From Arthrobacter sp. StoSoilB5 (GTDB lineage: Bacteria > Actinomycetota > Actinomycetes > Actinomycetales > Micrococcaceae), in NCBI RefSeq assembly GCF_019977235.1, contig NZ_AP024646.1, forward strand, positions 1,922,001 to 1,986,000: a stretch of DNA of 64,000 nt, given 5' to 3'. Shown piece by piece: positions 29,802-39,239 of this stretch. The first letter of the stretch is position 1; every line of letters starts with the position of its first letter. The notes under the pieces were generated by a model. The model worked only from the letters and a program-made list of their open reading frames with translations. It was not told where the DNA came from and ran no database searches. The position numbers and the translations under genes are program-made.

Positions 29802-31775
29802 TTGGGACTCTTGGAAACCATCAAGGATCCACAGGACCTGGCCAAACTGTCCAGCCATGAGCTGGAACAGCTGGCCGGCGAGATCAGGAACTTCCTGATT
29901 ACCAACGTTGCCGCTACGGGTGGACACCTGGGGCCCAACCTCGGCGTCGTCGAGCTCACGCTTGCTGTGCATCGGATCTTCGAGTCGCCCCGGGACAGCA
30001 TCGTTTTTGATACTGGGCACCAGTCCTATGTCCACAAGCTCCTCACGGGCAGGCAGGACTTTAGCACGCTGCGCCAGCAGGGCGGGCTCTCCGGTTACCC
30101 GGATCGCGCCGAATCCGAGCATGACATCGTCGAAAGTTCCCATGCTTCCTCGTCCTTGTCCTGGGCTGACGGTATTTCCCGCGCCCGGCAGTTGACTGGC
30201 GAAGGCGACCGGTTCGTCGTCGCGGTGGTCGGTGATGGCGCCCTGACCGGCGGCATGACATGGGAAGCCATCAACAACATTGCCGCGGACAAGCGACGCC
30301 GCGTGGTCATCGTCGTGAATGACAACGGCCGCTCCTACGCGCCGACCGTGGGCGGTTTTGCCGACTACCTGGCCTCGCTGCGCCCCACCATCGACTCACT
30401 GAGGACGACGCCCGCCTACGAGCGGATGCTTGACTGGTGGAAGAAGAAGCTCCAGAACGGCGGCCCGGTCGGTCAATTCACCTACAAGAGCCTGCACGCC
30501 ATGAAGAAGGGCATCAAGGACTGGTGGGCGCCCCAGGGAATGTTCGAGGACCTGGGCATGAAGTACATCGGTCCCGTTGACGGACACAACCTTCACGCCA
30601 TGGAACACGCCCTCAGCACTGCCAAAGCCTACGGCGGCCCGGTGATCGTGCATGCCATGACCGAAAAGGGCCATGGATATGCCCCCGCCCTTGCCAACGA
30701 GGCCGACCAATTCCATGCCGTCGGCATCATCGATCCCGAGACGGGCGAGCCGACCGAGACGCCCGGTGCCAGGTCATGGACCTCGGTTTTTGCGGAGGAA
30801 ATCGCCGACATCGCCGACGAACGTCCCGATATCGTCGGTATCACCGGGGCAATGCTCATTCCTGTTGGCCTGCACAAATTCTCGGAGCGCCACCCTGAAC
30901 GCGTCATTGACGTCGGCATTGCCGAACAGCATGCGCTCACGTCAGCGGCTGGCATGGCCTTTGGCGGCCTGCACCCGGTCGTGGCGGTTTATGCCACCTT
31001 CCTGAACAGGGCCTTCGACCAGCTCCTGATGGATGTCGCGCTCCATAAGGCAGGCGTCACGATTGTCCTGGACCGCGCAGGCGTCACGGGGCCGGACGGT
31101 CCCAGCCACCACGGCATGTGGGACATGGCGATGGTCCAGATTGTCCCCGGGCTCCATTTGGCCGCCCCGCGCGATGCCACCCGGCTCAGGGAGGAACTTC
31201 GCGAGGCGGTCGCCATCAATGACGCCCCCACCGTAGTGCGGTTCTCCAAAGGAAGCGTCGGCTCTGAAGTTGAGGCCATTGAGCGTCTCCACGACGGCGT
31301 GGATATCCTTGCGCGCCGTCCCGAGGGTTCCACCGAAAACGATGTCCTGATCATCAGCGTTGGTGCCATGTCCGAGCTCGCCCTGGATGTCGCCAGCCGT
31401 CTTGGCGCGCAGGGGATCAGCTCCACAGTGGTTGACCCCCGCTGGCTTTTGCCTGTCCGCAGATCGATCATCGCCCTTGCCGCCCGGCACCGCCTGGTCA
31501 TCTGCATCGAGGACGGCGTCCGCGCCGGCGGTGTGGGTTCCCGTATCCGCCAGGAGATGCGCGCAGCAGGCGTGGATACTGCACTCAATGAGGTCGGCTT
31601 GCCGGTCGAGTTCCTGGTGCACGGATCCAGGAGCCAGGTCCTGGAGCGCGTCGGACTGACGGCCCAGAAAATAGCCCACGACGTCGTAGCCCAGGTTTTG
31701 GGGACCAAGGTCCCCTTTGCACGGCCCCTGCCAGGTCAGGAACACCCCACCACCGGCAGTTTGCCCAAACTGTGA
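29802..31775 (+). CDS. dxs: 1-deoxy-D-xylulose-5-phosphate synthase
   Basis: 657 aa. Thiamine-diphosphate motif [16 protein letters not shown] near residue 145, [12 protein letters not shown] near 73, transketolase-like [15 protein letters not shown] near 376 and [15 protein letters not shown] near 425 all match Dxs. Condenses pyruvate and glyceraldehyde-3-phosphate, first step of the MEP isoprenoid pathway. Translation starts at TTG 29802 with a perfect AAGGAGG 4-5 bases upstream. A small insert around residues 205-235 ([16 protein letters not shown]) is typical of actinobacterial forms. Stop overlaps the next GTG. Confidence 0.97.
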   Translation: MGLLETIKDPQDLAKLSSHELEQLAGEIRNFLITNVAATGGHLGPNLGVVELTLAVHRIFESPRDSIVFDTGHQSYVHKLLTGRQDFSTLRQQGGLSGYPDRAESEHDIVESSHASSSLSWADGISRARQLTGEGDRFVVAVVGDGALTGGMTWEAINNIAADKRRRVVIVVNDNGRSYAPTVGGFADYLASLRPTIDSLRTTPAYERMLDWWKKKLQNGGPVGQFTYKSLHAMKKGIKDWWAPQGMFEDLGMKYIGPVDGHNLHAMEHALSTAKAYGGPVIVHAMTEKGHGYAPALANEADQFHAVGIIDPETGEPTETPGARSWTSVFAEEIADIADERPDIVGITGAMLIPVGLHKFSERHPERVIDVGIAEQHALTSAAGMAFGGLHPVVAVYATFLNRAFDQLLMDVALHKAGVTIVLDRAGVTGPDGPSHHGMWDMAMVQIVPGLHLAAPRDATRLREELREAVAINDAPTVVRFSKGSVGSEVEAIERLHDGVDILARRPEGSTENDVLIISVGAMSELALDVASRLGAQGISSTVVDPRWLLPVRRSIIALAARHRLVICIEDGVRAGGVGSRIRQEMRAAGVDTALNEVGLPVEFLVHGSRSQVLERVGLTAQKIAHDVVAQVLGTKVPFARPLPGQEHPTTGSLPKL

Positions 31776-32341
31776 GTTCCGATCGCGAGCCCGGCTCCCT
31801 GCAGCCTGGCGACCTCGTGGTGGCGAGAAACAGGAAGTGGAACGGCAAGGCACACTGGGTTGTGCCTGGCCGCTACTTGGGTGAGGACATCCACGGCTGG
31901 TGGATTTTCCAAGGTGCGGGGGAGTTCTGTTCGCGTCCCGGCGCTGCCTTCTACACGGCCTCGGATGCCGTTCTGCTGGTACCGCGTACCGGCGAATTCG
32001 TCGCGACTTTCTATGACGACAGCTACCCGGGTGACTTCCGGATCTACGTAGACCTGGCAACTGATCATGGATGGAACACCCTGAGGCCAGGCGTCACCGA
32101 GTTCCATATGATCGACATGGACCTGGATGTCATCCGTTCCACCCGTCATGGAGTGTTCGTCGATGACGAAGATGAGTTTGAGGACCACAGGGTAGGCATG
32201 GGCTATCCCGCAGAAACCGTGGAAACCATGCGTGCAGAATGCGCAGCCCTTCGTGATGCAGTGGACGCCATGAGGGCTCCATTCGACGTCGAGGGCGCCA
32301 GCAATACCAGTGCAGAGTGGTTCAGGAAAGGACGGGCATGA
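31772..32341 (+). CDS. DUF402 family protein
   Basis: 189 aa. Central DUF402 beta-barrel with the acidic metal-binding pattern ([32 protein letters not shown]). The fold is that of FomD/Ntdp nucleoside diphosphatases; the substrate here is unknown. The GTG start overlaps the dxs stop (GTGA), so it is made with Dxs. C-terminus has a short helical region. Ends in an ATGA overlap with the next gene. Confidence 0.82.
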   Translation: MSSDREPGSLQPGDLVVARNRKWNGKAHWVVPGRYLGEDIHGWWIFQGAGEFCSRPGAAFYTASDAVLLVPRTGEFVATFYDDSYPGDFRIYVDLATDHGWNTLRPGVTEFHMIDMDLDVIRSTRHGVFVDDEDEFEDHRVGMGYPAETVETMRAECAALRDAVDAMRAPFDVEGASNTSAEWFRKGRA

Positions 32342-32898
32342 GCGGCATTATCCGCATGTACAAGCGCGACGACGAGGGAGTACTTCACTTCCGTGAAGCC
32401 TGGTATGACGACGACGACCACCAGTTCGTGATCAATCACGGCGTGGTGGGCCACCAAAGCAGGACTGATGAAACAGGCGTCGACGACGACACTTCGGTTG
32501 ACGGGTTGATGGCGGCTTTCGCTGTCCAGTGTGAAGAGGACGGGTACGCCGAGATCCCGGAGTCCGAGCAGTTTTGGGTGGTGGCACAGTTTGCGCTGAA
32601 AACCAAGGACGGCACTGAACGTGACCGCTACTTGGAGCGCAAGGCAAAGGCTGCGCTCACTGGTGAACTGGCGTGGCGAGGACTGGGAATCGTGGATCGC
32701 ACGGAGATAGGCAACTCACACCTGAACGTCTTTTGCCTTTGCCCGGATGTCAACAAAGCCGTCAATGCCATCAAGATCTGTGTACGCAACGAAGACCTCG
32801 ATTTCACCAAGCTCTCCGTCGCAGCGGCTCCGCACGGCGACCCCACCGCATTCCGCCTAAAGCACTCGCCCAAGCAAGGCGTGGGCTTTACCCTCTAA
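32338..32898 (+). CDS. Hypothetical protein, coupled to dxs-DUF402
   Basis: 186 aa; I do not recognise a family. The N-terminal third is rich in Asp (YDDDDHQ, GVDDDTS), the middle has EFWVVAQFAL-like and RYLERKAKAALTGEL elements, and the end is HSPKQGVGFTL. No membrane segment or signal. ATG 32338 overlaps the DUF402 stop and is preferred over an in-frame start 21 bases upstream. Position as third gene of the dxs transcription unit is the only functional hint. Confidence 0.75.
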   Translation: MSGIIRMYKRDDEGVLHFREAWYDDDDHQFVINHGVVGHQSRTDETGVDDDTSVDGLMAAFAVQCEEDGYAEIPESEQFWVVAQFALKTKDGTERDRYLERKAKAALTGELAWRGLGIVDRTEIGNSHLNVFCLCPDVNKAVNAIKICVRNEDLDFTKLSVAAAPHGDPTAFRLKHSPKQGVGFTL

Positions 32899-32930
32899 GT
32901 AGGACCTAACGCACGCAGGAGGGATGTTCC

Positions 32931-33149
32931 ATGTCGTCCAAGAGCAATTGGCCCGGACATACGCCGCTACCCAAGGGCCTGGCGGCGCCAGCGAAACGGG
33001 CGTTGGCCCACGAAGGCATCGAAACTTTGGAACAGTTGGCCGAGTTTGGCGAACTGCAGGCCTCCAAGCTCCACGGCATGGGTCCGGTAGCCATAGCCCA
33101 GCTCGAGGAGGCCATGGAGGAATCCGGCATCTCCTTCGGCTCGCGCTAA
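32931..33149 (+). CDS. Small helix-hairpin-helix DNA-binding protein
   Basis: 72 aa. After a basic N-terminus it has LAAPAKRALAHEGIETLEQLAEFGELQASKLHGMGPVA-type helices: two helices joined by a GMGP hairpin, as in RNA polymerase alpha-CTD and other non-specific DNA-binding HhH units. A CAGGAGG ribosome-binding site precedes the ATG. Lies 32 bases after the previous gene, possibly same operon. Exact role unknown. Confidence 0.75.
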   Translation: MSSKSNWPGHTPLPKGLAAPAKRALAHEGIETLEQLAEFGELQASKLHGMGPVAIAQLEEAMEESGISFGSR

Positions 33150-33191
33150 CGTCGACCATAGCGCACGGAAGTGCGTTATAGGCTGGGTTTT

Positions 33192-34169
33192 ATGACTGAC
33201 TATCGACGCCTTGGCCATTCCGGACTGACCGTCTCAGCTGTCGGGCTGGGTTGTAACAACCTGGGGCGCGCCAACACTCCCACGGAGTCGCAGGAAGGCA
33301 CGGATGCCGTTGTCCACGCCGCAATTGATGCCGGGGTGACTTTCTTCGACGTCGCCGATGTCTACGGACGTGAGCCCGGCCTCAGCGAGGTCATGCTTGG
33401 CAAAGCCCTCAAGGGGCATCGCGACGACGTCGTCATCGGTACCAAGTTTGGTATGGATATGCACGGGGTCAATGGCAACGACTTTGGTGCGCGCGGTTCC
33501 CGGCGCTACATCCTCAAGGCGGTGGAAGCCTCATTGCGCCGGCTTGGTACGGACTGGATCGACCTCTACCAGTTCCACACACCAGACACACAGACGCCCA
33601 TCGAGGAAACCCTTGCAGCGTTGGATGTCCTGGTCAGCAGCGGCAAGGTCCGCTACATCGGACACTCGAACTTTGCCGGGTGGCAGATCGCCGAAGCCGA
33701 GTACGTTGGGCGGCAGTCTGGCGGGGCCCGCTTCATTTCAACCCAGAACCATTACAACCTGCTGGACCGCCGTGCCGAGCTTGAGGTACTTCCGGCCGCC
33801 AGCGCCTTCTCGCTTGGTGTGCTCCCTTACTTCCCTCTTGCCAACGGTCTGCTTACCGGCAAGTACTCCGCGGGCCATGCCCCGGAAGGCACCCGCCTGA
33901 GCCACACCCGGACCAACCTCGTGCATGACGCCGACTGGGAGCAACTGGGCCGCTTTAGCCAGTTCGCCAAGGAGCGAGGCATCACCGAGGTGCAGCTCGC
34001 GTTCTCCTGGCTGGCAGCCCAGCCGGGCGTCAGCAGCGTCATTGCAGGGGCAACCCGTCCGGAGCAGATTCGTGAGAACGCCGAAGCCGTGTGCTGGGTC
34101 CCGAGCCAGGAGGAGCGCGAGGAACTGGACGACATCTTCCCGCGTGCTCCCAAGGTGGCACTCTTCTAG
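33192..34169 (+). CDS. Aldo/keto reductase
   Basis: 325 aa TIM-barrel oxidoreductase. Catalytic tetrad residues are visible: Asp and Tyr in FFDVADVYGREPGLSE near 52, Lys in VIGTKFGMD near 87, His in LYQFHTPD near 130. NADPH-binding pattern near the C-terminus (VIAGATRPEQIRENA). Related to YghZ/Gpr-type reductases of short aldehydes; substrate unknown. ATG 33192 is preferred to an in-frame GTG 21 bases earlier. Followed by a strong terminator. Confidence 0.9.
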   Translation: MTDYRRLGHSGLTVSAVGLGCNNLGRANTPTESQEGTDAVVHAAIDAGVTFFDVADVYGREPGLSEVMLGKALKGHRDDVVIGTKFGMDMHGVNGNDFGARGSRRYILKAVEASLRRLGTDWIDLYQFHTPDTQTPIEETLAALDVLVSSGKVRYIGHSNFAGWQIAEAEYVGRQSGGARFISTQNHYNLLDRRAELEVLPAASAFSLGVLPYFPLANGLLTGKYSAGHAPEGTRLSHTRTNLVHDADWEQLGRFSQFAKERGITEVQLAFSWLAAQPGVSSVIAGATRPEQIRENAEAVCWVPSQEEREELDDIFPRAPKVALF

Positions 34170-34174
34170 CCGTA

Positions 34175-34226
34175 AAAAGGGAGGGCCGTGGCCGAAGCTT
34201 TCGCTCCTGCCACGGCCCTCCCTTTT
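34175..34226. terminator. Bidirectional terminator between aldo/keto reductase and fadB
   Basis: Perfect 18-bp inverted repeat (34175-34192 / 34209-34226, arm AAAAGGGAGGGCCGTGGC) with A-tract on one side and TTTT on the other, serving both converging genes. Confidence 0.9.
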
Positions 34227-34256
34227 CCGTAAAAGCCTCGTTGCGTGCAGAAAGGC

Positions 34257-36401
34257 CTAGGCGGGAGCGGACGCGACGCCCGGTGCCAGGAAGCGCTTGC
34301 CGTTGACTCGTTCGGAGGCGCCGACACGGTCCAGGTATGGAGTGATGCCGCCCAGGAACATGGGCCAGCCCGCTCCAAGGATGACGCAGAGGTCGATGTC
34401 CTCAGGCCCGGCAACTACACCTTCTTCAAGCATCAGTCCGATTTCTTCGGCCAGTGCGTCCTGGGTGCGCCGCAACACCTCCGCTCCTGTAGAGGGAGTG
34501 TTGCCGAAGGACATGATGGCCAGGGTCTCTGCGGGGATGACCGGGTTTCCATCGGGACCGGGTACCCAGAGTGACTTTACGCCGTTGTCGATGAGCTTTT
34601 GCAGGTTCTGTGATACCGGGAAACGGTCTCCGAAAGCATTATGGAGGGACTCCTGCACATGCTGTGCCACCGGCAGGCCCACCATGGCGCTCAAGGTGAA
34701 GGGAGTCATCGGCAGGCCCATGGGACGCAAAGCGGTGTCTGCGACCTCGGCCGGGGTGCCTTCGTCGAAGGCGGCGATAACTTCGCCCATGAGGCGGAGC
34801 AGGATCCGGTTCACGACGAACGCCGGGGCGTCCTTAACCAGGACTGCGGTCTTTTTCAGGCCCTTGGCGAGTTCAAAAGCCGTAGCAAGTACGGCGTCGT
34901 CAGTCTTTGGCGCCCGGACAATTTCCAGGAGCGGCATGACGGCAACAGGGTTGAAGAAATGGAAGCCCACCACCCGCTCCGGGTGCCGGAGGTCCTCGGC
35001 CATGGCGGTCACGGACAGCGAGGAAGTGTTGGTGGCAAGGATGCACTCGGGGGAGACGATCTCCTCCACTTCCGCGAAGACCTGCTTCTTGATGTGCAGC
35101 TCTTCAAACACGGCCTCGATGACGAAGTCGGCATCAGCGAAGACTTCCTTGGACACCGAACCTGTGACGAGCGCCTTGGTCCGGTTGGCGGCGTCGGCCT
35201 TGATTCGCTTCTTTGCCAGCAATTTGTCGACTTCTGCGTGGACGTACGCAACGCCCTTGTCCACCCTGGCCTGGTCGATGTCTGTCATGACGACGGGCAC
35301 CTTGAGTTGGCGCGCGAAGAGTAGCGCCAACTGGCTTGCCATGAGTCCGGCGCCTACCACGCCCACCTTGGTGACAGGGCGGGCCAGCTTGCGGTCCGGA
35401 GCCCCGGCAGGCCGCTTGGATCGTTTCTGGACAAGGTCCAGGAACGCGTACACGGTGGAACGGAATTCGTCCGTCTGCATCAGTCCGGCAAGGGTCTCAC
35501 ATTCCAGTTCCGCCGATTCGCCCTGGCTCATGGTGCGGTTTGCTTCCATGATGTCCAGCACTTTGGCGGGCGCGGGCGAGGCATTGGAGGTCTTCGCCTC
35601 CACAAACGCACGGCCCGCCGAGACGGCTGCAGTCCAGCGGCGGGCGATGCCCTCGTCCGAGGGATCGACGGCGTTCTCCCGCGCCGGTGTCTCTTCGCCG
35701 GCAATGACACGGGCCGCCCAAGCCAGGGACTGCTCCACGAAGTCGGCCGGCTCGAAGATTGCATCGGCAATACCGAGATCAAACGCCTCGGGGCCAGTGA
35801 GGGTGCGGTTGTTGCTGAGCGGGTTCTCGATCATCACCTTGACGGCATTCTCGGGTCCGATCAGGCGGGGGAGGATATAAACGCCGCCCCAGCCCGGAAC
35901 AAGGCCAATGAACGCCTCAGGCAGGGCCAGGGCACCCGCGCCCGTGGAGACGGTCCGATAGGTTGACTGCAGGGCGATCTCCAGGCCGCCGCCAAGGGCC
36001 AGGCCGTTGATGAAGGCGAAGCTGGGCACCCCAAGGTCGGCCAAGGTCGAGTACACCGCATGTCCGAGCTGGGCCATCCACAAGCCGTGCTCACGTTCCT
36101 TGAGGGTCTTCACCGCAGACAAGTCCGCGCCGGCCACCAGGAAGTATGGTTTGCCGGTTACGCCGACGCCGACGATCTCGCCCTTGGTGGCGCGCTCCTT
36201 GAGCCCTTCCAGAACGTTGCCCAATTCCACGAGGGTGTTTGGTCCAAGGGTGGTGGGCTTGGAGTGGTCCAGGCCGTTGTCCAGGGTGATCAGGGCAAAG
36301 GTGCCGGCACCACCTGGAAGCTGGATGTCCTGGACGTAGGAATGCGTCACTACCTCGTCAGGGAAGAGGGAGGCGAGCTTCTGGAATTCTGCGGCGCTCA
36401 T
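34257..36401 (-). CDS. fadB: Fatty-acid oxidation multifunctional enzyme: enoyl-CoA hydratase / 3-hydroxyacyl-CoA dehydrogenase
   Basis: 714 aa. N-terminal crotonase domain (about 30-300; oxyanion-hole GADLSAVK and catalytic Glu region EAFIGLVPGWGGVYILPR) followed by an NAD-binding dehydrogenase domain (VGVVGAGLMASQLA near 346; PERVVGFHFFNPV near 475) and C-terminal domains with DAPAFVVNRILLRLMGE. Hydrates 2-enoyl-CoA and oxidises the 3-hydroxyacyl-CoA. The start overlaps the thiolase stop by 4 bases, so alpha and beta subunits of the complex are coupled. The dehydrogenase Gly motif is GAGLMA, slightly different from the usual GAGTMG. Confidence 0.95.
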   Translation of the reverse strand: MSAAEFQKLASLFPDEVVTHSYVQDIQLPGGAGTFALITLDNGLDHSKPTTLGPNTLVELGNVLEGLKERATKGEIVGVGVTGKPYFLVAGADLSAVKTLKEREHGLWMAQLGHAVYSTLADLGVPSFAFINGLALGGGLEIALQSTYRTVSTGAGALALPEAFIGLVPGWGGVYILPRLIGPENAVKVMIENPLSNNRTLTGPEAFDLGIADAIFEPADFVEQSLAWAARVIAGEETPARENAVDPSDEGIARRWTAAVSAGRAFVEAKTSNASPAPAKVLDIMEANRTMSQGESAELECETLAGLMQTDEFRSTVYAFLDLVQKRSKRPAGAPDRKLARPVTKVGVVGAGLMASQLALLFARQLKVPVVMTDIDQARVDKGVAYVHAEVDKLLAKKRIKADAANRTKALVTGSVSKEVFADADFVIEAVFEELHIKKQVFAEVEEIVSPECILATNTSSLSVTAMAEDLRHPERVVGFHFFNPVAVMPLLEIVRAPKTDDAVLATAFELAKGLKKTAVLVKDAPAFVVNRILLRLMGEVIAAFDEGTPAEVADTALRPMGLPMTPFTLSAMVGLPVAQHVQESLHNAFGDRFPVSQNLQKLIDNGVKSLWVPGPDGNPVIPAETLAIMSFGNTPSTGAEVLRRTQDALAEEIGLMLEEGVVAGPEDIDLCVILGAGWPMFLGGITPYLDRVGASERVNGKRFLAPGVASAPA

Positions 36402-37666
36402 GCGGCGGCTCCTTCTGTGGTGGCGTGGCTTGAAGCCGGGACGGAGGATTCGAAGTCAGCGTGATGGGGGTTCTCCCAGATCACCGTGGCACCCATCCCC
36501 AGGCCGATGCACATGGTGGTGATGCCATAACGGACCGAGGGATCTTCCTGGAATTGCCGGGCCAGTTGGTTCATCAGTCGAACGCCCGAGGAAGCGAGCG
36601 GATGTCCGACGGCGATCGCCCCGCCGTAGCGGTTGACCCGGGGGTCGTCATCCGCGATGCCGAAGTGGTCAAGGAAGCTCAGGACCTGTACGGCGAATGC
36701 CTCGTTGATCTCGAACAATCCGATGTCGTCGATGCCGAGGCCTGCATTCCTGAGGGCCTTCTCCGTAGCTGGTACCGGGCCCATCCCCATGACTTCAGGT
36801 TCCACACCCGCGAAGGCATAGGAGACCAACCGCATTTTCACTGGCAGGCCCAATTCATCTGCGGCCTCTGCCGAAGCGAGCAACGCAGCGGTGGCGCCGT
36901 CGTTCAACCCCGCTGCGTTGCCTGCGGTAACCCGCCCATGGGCGCGGAACGGTGTACGCAGCTCGGCGAGATCCTCTACCGTTGTTCCGGGCCGGGGCGG
37001 CTCATCCATGGTGTGCAGTGCCCAGCCTTGGCCTGGCTTCATGGTGGCCACGGGGACCAGGTCTTCCTGGATCTGCTGCCTGGAATAAGCTTCCGCCAGC
37101 TTGGCCTGCGAGGCGGCCGAGTAAGCGTCGGTTCGGTCCTTGGTAATTGCAGGGAAACGGTCGTGCAGATTCTCTGCTGTGTTGCCCATGTTCAGCGCTG
37201 CCGGGTCCACGAGCCGTTCGGATATGAATCGCGGGTTGGGGTCCGCGCCTGCACCCATGGGGTGGTTGCCCATGTGCTCCACGCCGCCGGCAATGACGAC
37301 GTCGTACGCGCCGAAGCCGATGCCACTCGCCGTCGTCGTCACTGCCGTCATGGCGCCAGCACACATGCGGTCGATTGCGAAGCCGGGTACCGTGCGGGGC
37401 AAGCCCGCCAGGAGGGCCGCCGTCCGGCCGATCGTGAGGCCTTGGTCGCCGGTTTGGGTTGTCGCAGCGATGGCTACCTCGTCAATGCGGTCCGCAGGCA
37501 ACGATGGGTTGCGGCGCATCAGTTCGCGGATGCACTTTACGACGAGGTCGTCGGCGCGGGTACCGGCGTAGATGCCTTTTTCGCCCGCTTTGCCGAAGGG
37601 CGTACGCACACCGTCCACGAACACGACGTCGCGGACGTTCCTCTGAGCACTGCGTGATGGACTCAT
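36398..37666 (-). CDS. fadA: Acetyl-CoA acyltransferase (3-ketoacyl-CoA thiolase)
   Basis: 422 aa. Active-site cysteine in DRMCAGAMTAV near residue 102, NEAFAVQVL near 330, the catalytic His in GGAIAVGHPLASSG near 360, and the second Cys in TTMCIGLGMGA near 392. Cleaves 3-ketoacyl-CoA with CoA in beta-oxidation. First gene of the fadA-fadB operon. A 16-bp palindrome about 70 bases upstream is a probable repressor site. Confidence 0.95.
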   Translation of the reverse strand: MSPSRSAQRNVRDVVFVDGVRTPFGKAGEKGIYAGTRADDLVVKCIRELMRRNPSLPADRIDEVAIAATTQTGDQGLTIGRTAALLAGLPRTVPGFAIDRMCAGAMTAVTTTASGIGFGAYDVVIAGGVEHMGNHPMGAGADPNPRFISERLVDPAALNMGNTAENLHDRFPAITKDRTDAYSAASQAKLAEAYSRQQIQEDLVPVATMKPGQGWALHTMDEPPRPGTTVEDLAELRTPFRAHGRVTAGNAAGLNDGATAALLASAEAADELGLPVKMRLVSYAFAGVEPEVMGMGPVPATEKALRNAGLGIDDIGLFEINEAFAVQVLSFLDHFGIADDDPRVNRYGGAIAVGHPLASSGVRLMNQLARQFQEDPSVRYGITTMCIGLGMGATVIWENPHHADFESSVPASSHATTEGAAA

Positions 37667-37735
37667 GTGTTAACTCCTCGTTGAGACATGGTGCCGGATC
37701 CCGCAGAGCGGATCTCCGGTTGGCATTGATGCAAT

Positions 37736-37751
37736 GTTACTCGCGAGTAAC
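37736..37751. promoter_or_regulatory. Palindromic operator upstream of fadAB
   Basis: GTTACTCGCGAGTAAC, a perfect 16-bp palindrome 70 bases upstream of the fadA start. TTACTNNNNAGTAA-like sites are typical TetR-family targets, and fatty-acid degradation operons in actinobacteria are known to be under such repressors. The cognate regulator is not in the window. Confidence 0.7.
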
Positions 37752-37781
37752 TTAGCTTGCAAGGTGCCGTGGGACGCAGAA

Positions 37782-37818
37782 GGCCCGCCACCTCGAACCG
37801 AAGTTCGGGTGACGGGCC
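37782..37818 (-). terminator. Hairpin terminator after the RNase D gene
   Basis: Imperfect inverted repeat GGCCCGCCACCTCGAAC / GTTCGGGTGACGGGCC with two single mismatches and a 4-base loop, 20 bases past the RNase D stop on the minus strand. Confidence 0.7.
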
Positions 37819-37836
37819 CAGATGCAAGGCAGTAAT

Positions 37837-39180
37837 TCAGGCAGGGTCCTTGGATTGCTGTGCTTCCTTCGGCTTGGACTCCTTGCCCGGGAGCGGCTTG
37901 GGGTTCAGGCACGCCTCGGTCAGGATGGGTGCCGCAATGGAGATTTGCCATTCCCGGGCACCAAGGGTGCGTAGCTCAGCTGCCACTGTTTCCAGTGAGA
38001 CGTCCGACGGCGGCCGCCACGCCACGCGCCGCAGGTAGTCCGGGGTGAGCAGGTTCTCAATGGGAAGTTTCAGCTCGTCGGCCTTTTCCTGGAGCGCGGG
38101 GCGGGCCGTGGCGAGGCGCGCTGCAGCCGCCGGGTCCCGGTCCACCCACACGCGTGGTGGGGGCGGCGCGTTGGTGGCCAAGTGCAGGGGAGGCAGTTCG
38201 GTGAGCGTGCGGGCGGTCGTTATGCACCGCAGCCATCTCGGGGCTTCGCGCTGGGCGGACCTGCCGTGGAAGCCCTTGGTTGCCAGGAGTTGGGGAACGG
38301 TGGTGGGCAGTGCCTTGGCTGCTGCGACGAGAGCGGAATCCGGGATGAGCCGGCCGGGAGCGACATCGCGCTTGCGGGCTAGTTGATCCCGCTCCTGCCA
38401 TAGTTCCCGGACGGCGGCCAGCTGGCGGCGGTCACGGATCTGGTGGAGTCCGGATGTCTTTCGCCATGGATCCACCCGTGGCGGTGCGATCCCCGCCGCA
38501 AGGATTCCCGCGAATTCCTCCTCGGCGAATCCGAGCTTGCCGTCCGCCTCCAGAAGTTCGATGAGTTCTTCCCGGAGTTCGGCCAGGACCTCGACGTCCA
38601 AGGCCGCGTAGCGAAGCCAGGGTTCCGGCAACGGCCGGGTTGACCAGTCAGCGGCGGAATGTTCCTTGGCGAGGCCGAAGCCAAGAAGTTGCTCGATGAC
38701 GGCAGCAAGGCCGACGCGGGGGAGCCCGGCGAGCCGGGCGGCAAGTTCGGTATCGAAGAGTTTGTCTGGCCACATGCCCAGCTCGGAAAGGCACGGAAGG
38801 TCCTGGGTGGCGGCGTGCAGGATCCATTCGACGCCGCGGAGCGCATCGTTGACGATGTCCAGGTTGTCAAAGGGTTCGGGGTCGATCAACCAGGTGCCGG
38901 CTCCTTCACGGCGGATCTGCACCAGGAAGGCGCGCTGGCCGTACCGGAATCCGGAAGCGCGTTCGGCGTCGACACCGGCCGGCCCGGTTCCGGCTGCAAT
39001 GGCCGCAGCGCAGCGCTCCAGTCCGGCCAGGGTGTCGATGACCAAGGGCACGCCTTCGCGCGGGGTATCGAGATCGATGACTTCAGGGATGTGGCTGTCG
39101 AAGCCTTCAACTTTGATGTGGGTCGTGGGATCAGCAGCCGGATCGCCGGCTGTGGTTTTATCCAGGTTTTCAGGGGTCAT
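37837..39180 (-). CDS. Ribonuclease D-like 3'-5' exoribonuclease with HRDC domain
   Basis: 447 aa. DEDD exonuclease core: Exo I GVDAERASG near 71, Exo II HAATQDLPCLSELG near 122, Exo III with YAALDVEVLAELREEL near 189. An HRDC domain follows (about 235-320: WRKTSGLHQIRDRRQLAAVRELWQERD). Usual role is tRNA 3'-end trimming. The C-terminal 30 residues are Lys/Pro-rich. Next to DUF3000, as in M. tuberculosis Rv2681-Rv2680 (from memory). Confidence 0.9.
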   Translation of the reverse strand: MTPENLDKTTAGDPAADPTTHIKVEGFDSHIPEVIDLDTPREGVPLVIDTLAGLERCAAAIAAGTGPAGVDAERASGFRYGQRAFLVQIRREGAGTWLIDPEPFDNLDIVNDALRGVEWILHAATQDLPCLSELGMWPDKLFDTELAARLAGLPRVGLAAVIEQLLGFGLAKEHSAADWSTRPLPEPWLRYAALDVEVLAELREELIELLEADGKLGFAEEEFAGILAAGIAPPRVDPWRKTSGLHQIRDRRQLAAVRELWQERDQLARKRDVAPGRLIPDSALVAAAKALPTTVPQLLATKGFHGRSAQREAPRWLRCITTARTLTELPPLHLATNAPPPPRVWVDRDPAAAARLATARPALQEKADELKLPIENLLTPDYLRRVAWRPPSDVSLETVAAELRTLGAREWQISIAAPILTEACLNPKPLPGKESKPKEAQQSKDPA

Positions 39181-39239
39181 GGTGGCTTAAGCTTACCGAT
39201 TCCTGCTGCCGCAGGCCCTTGCTGACGAATTCGGGGCAA

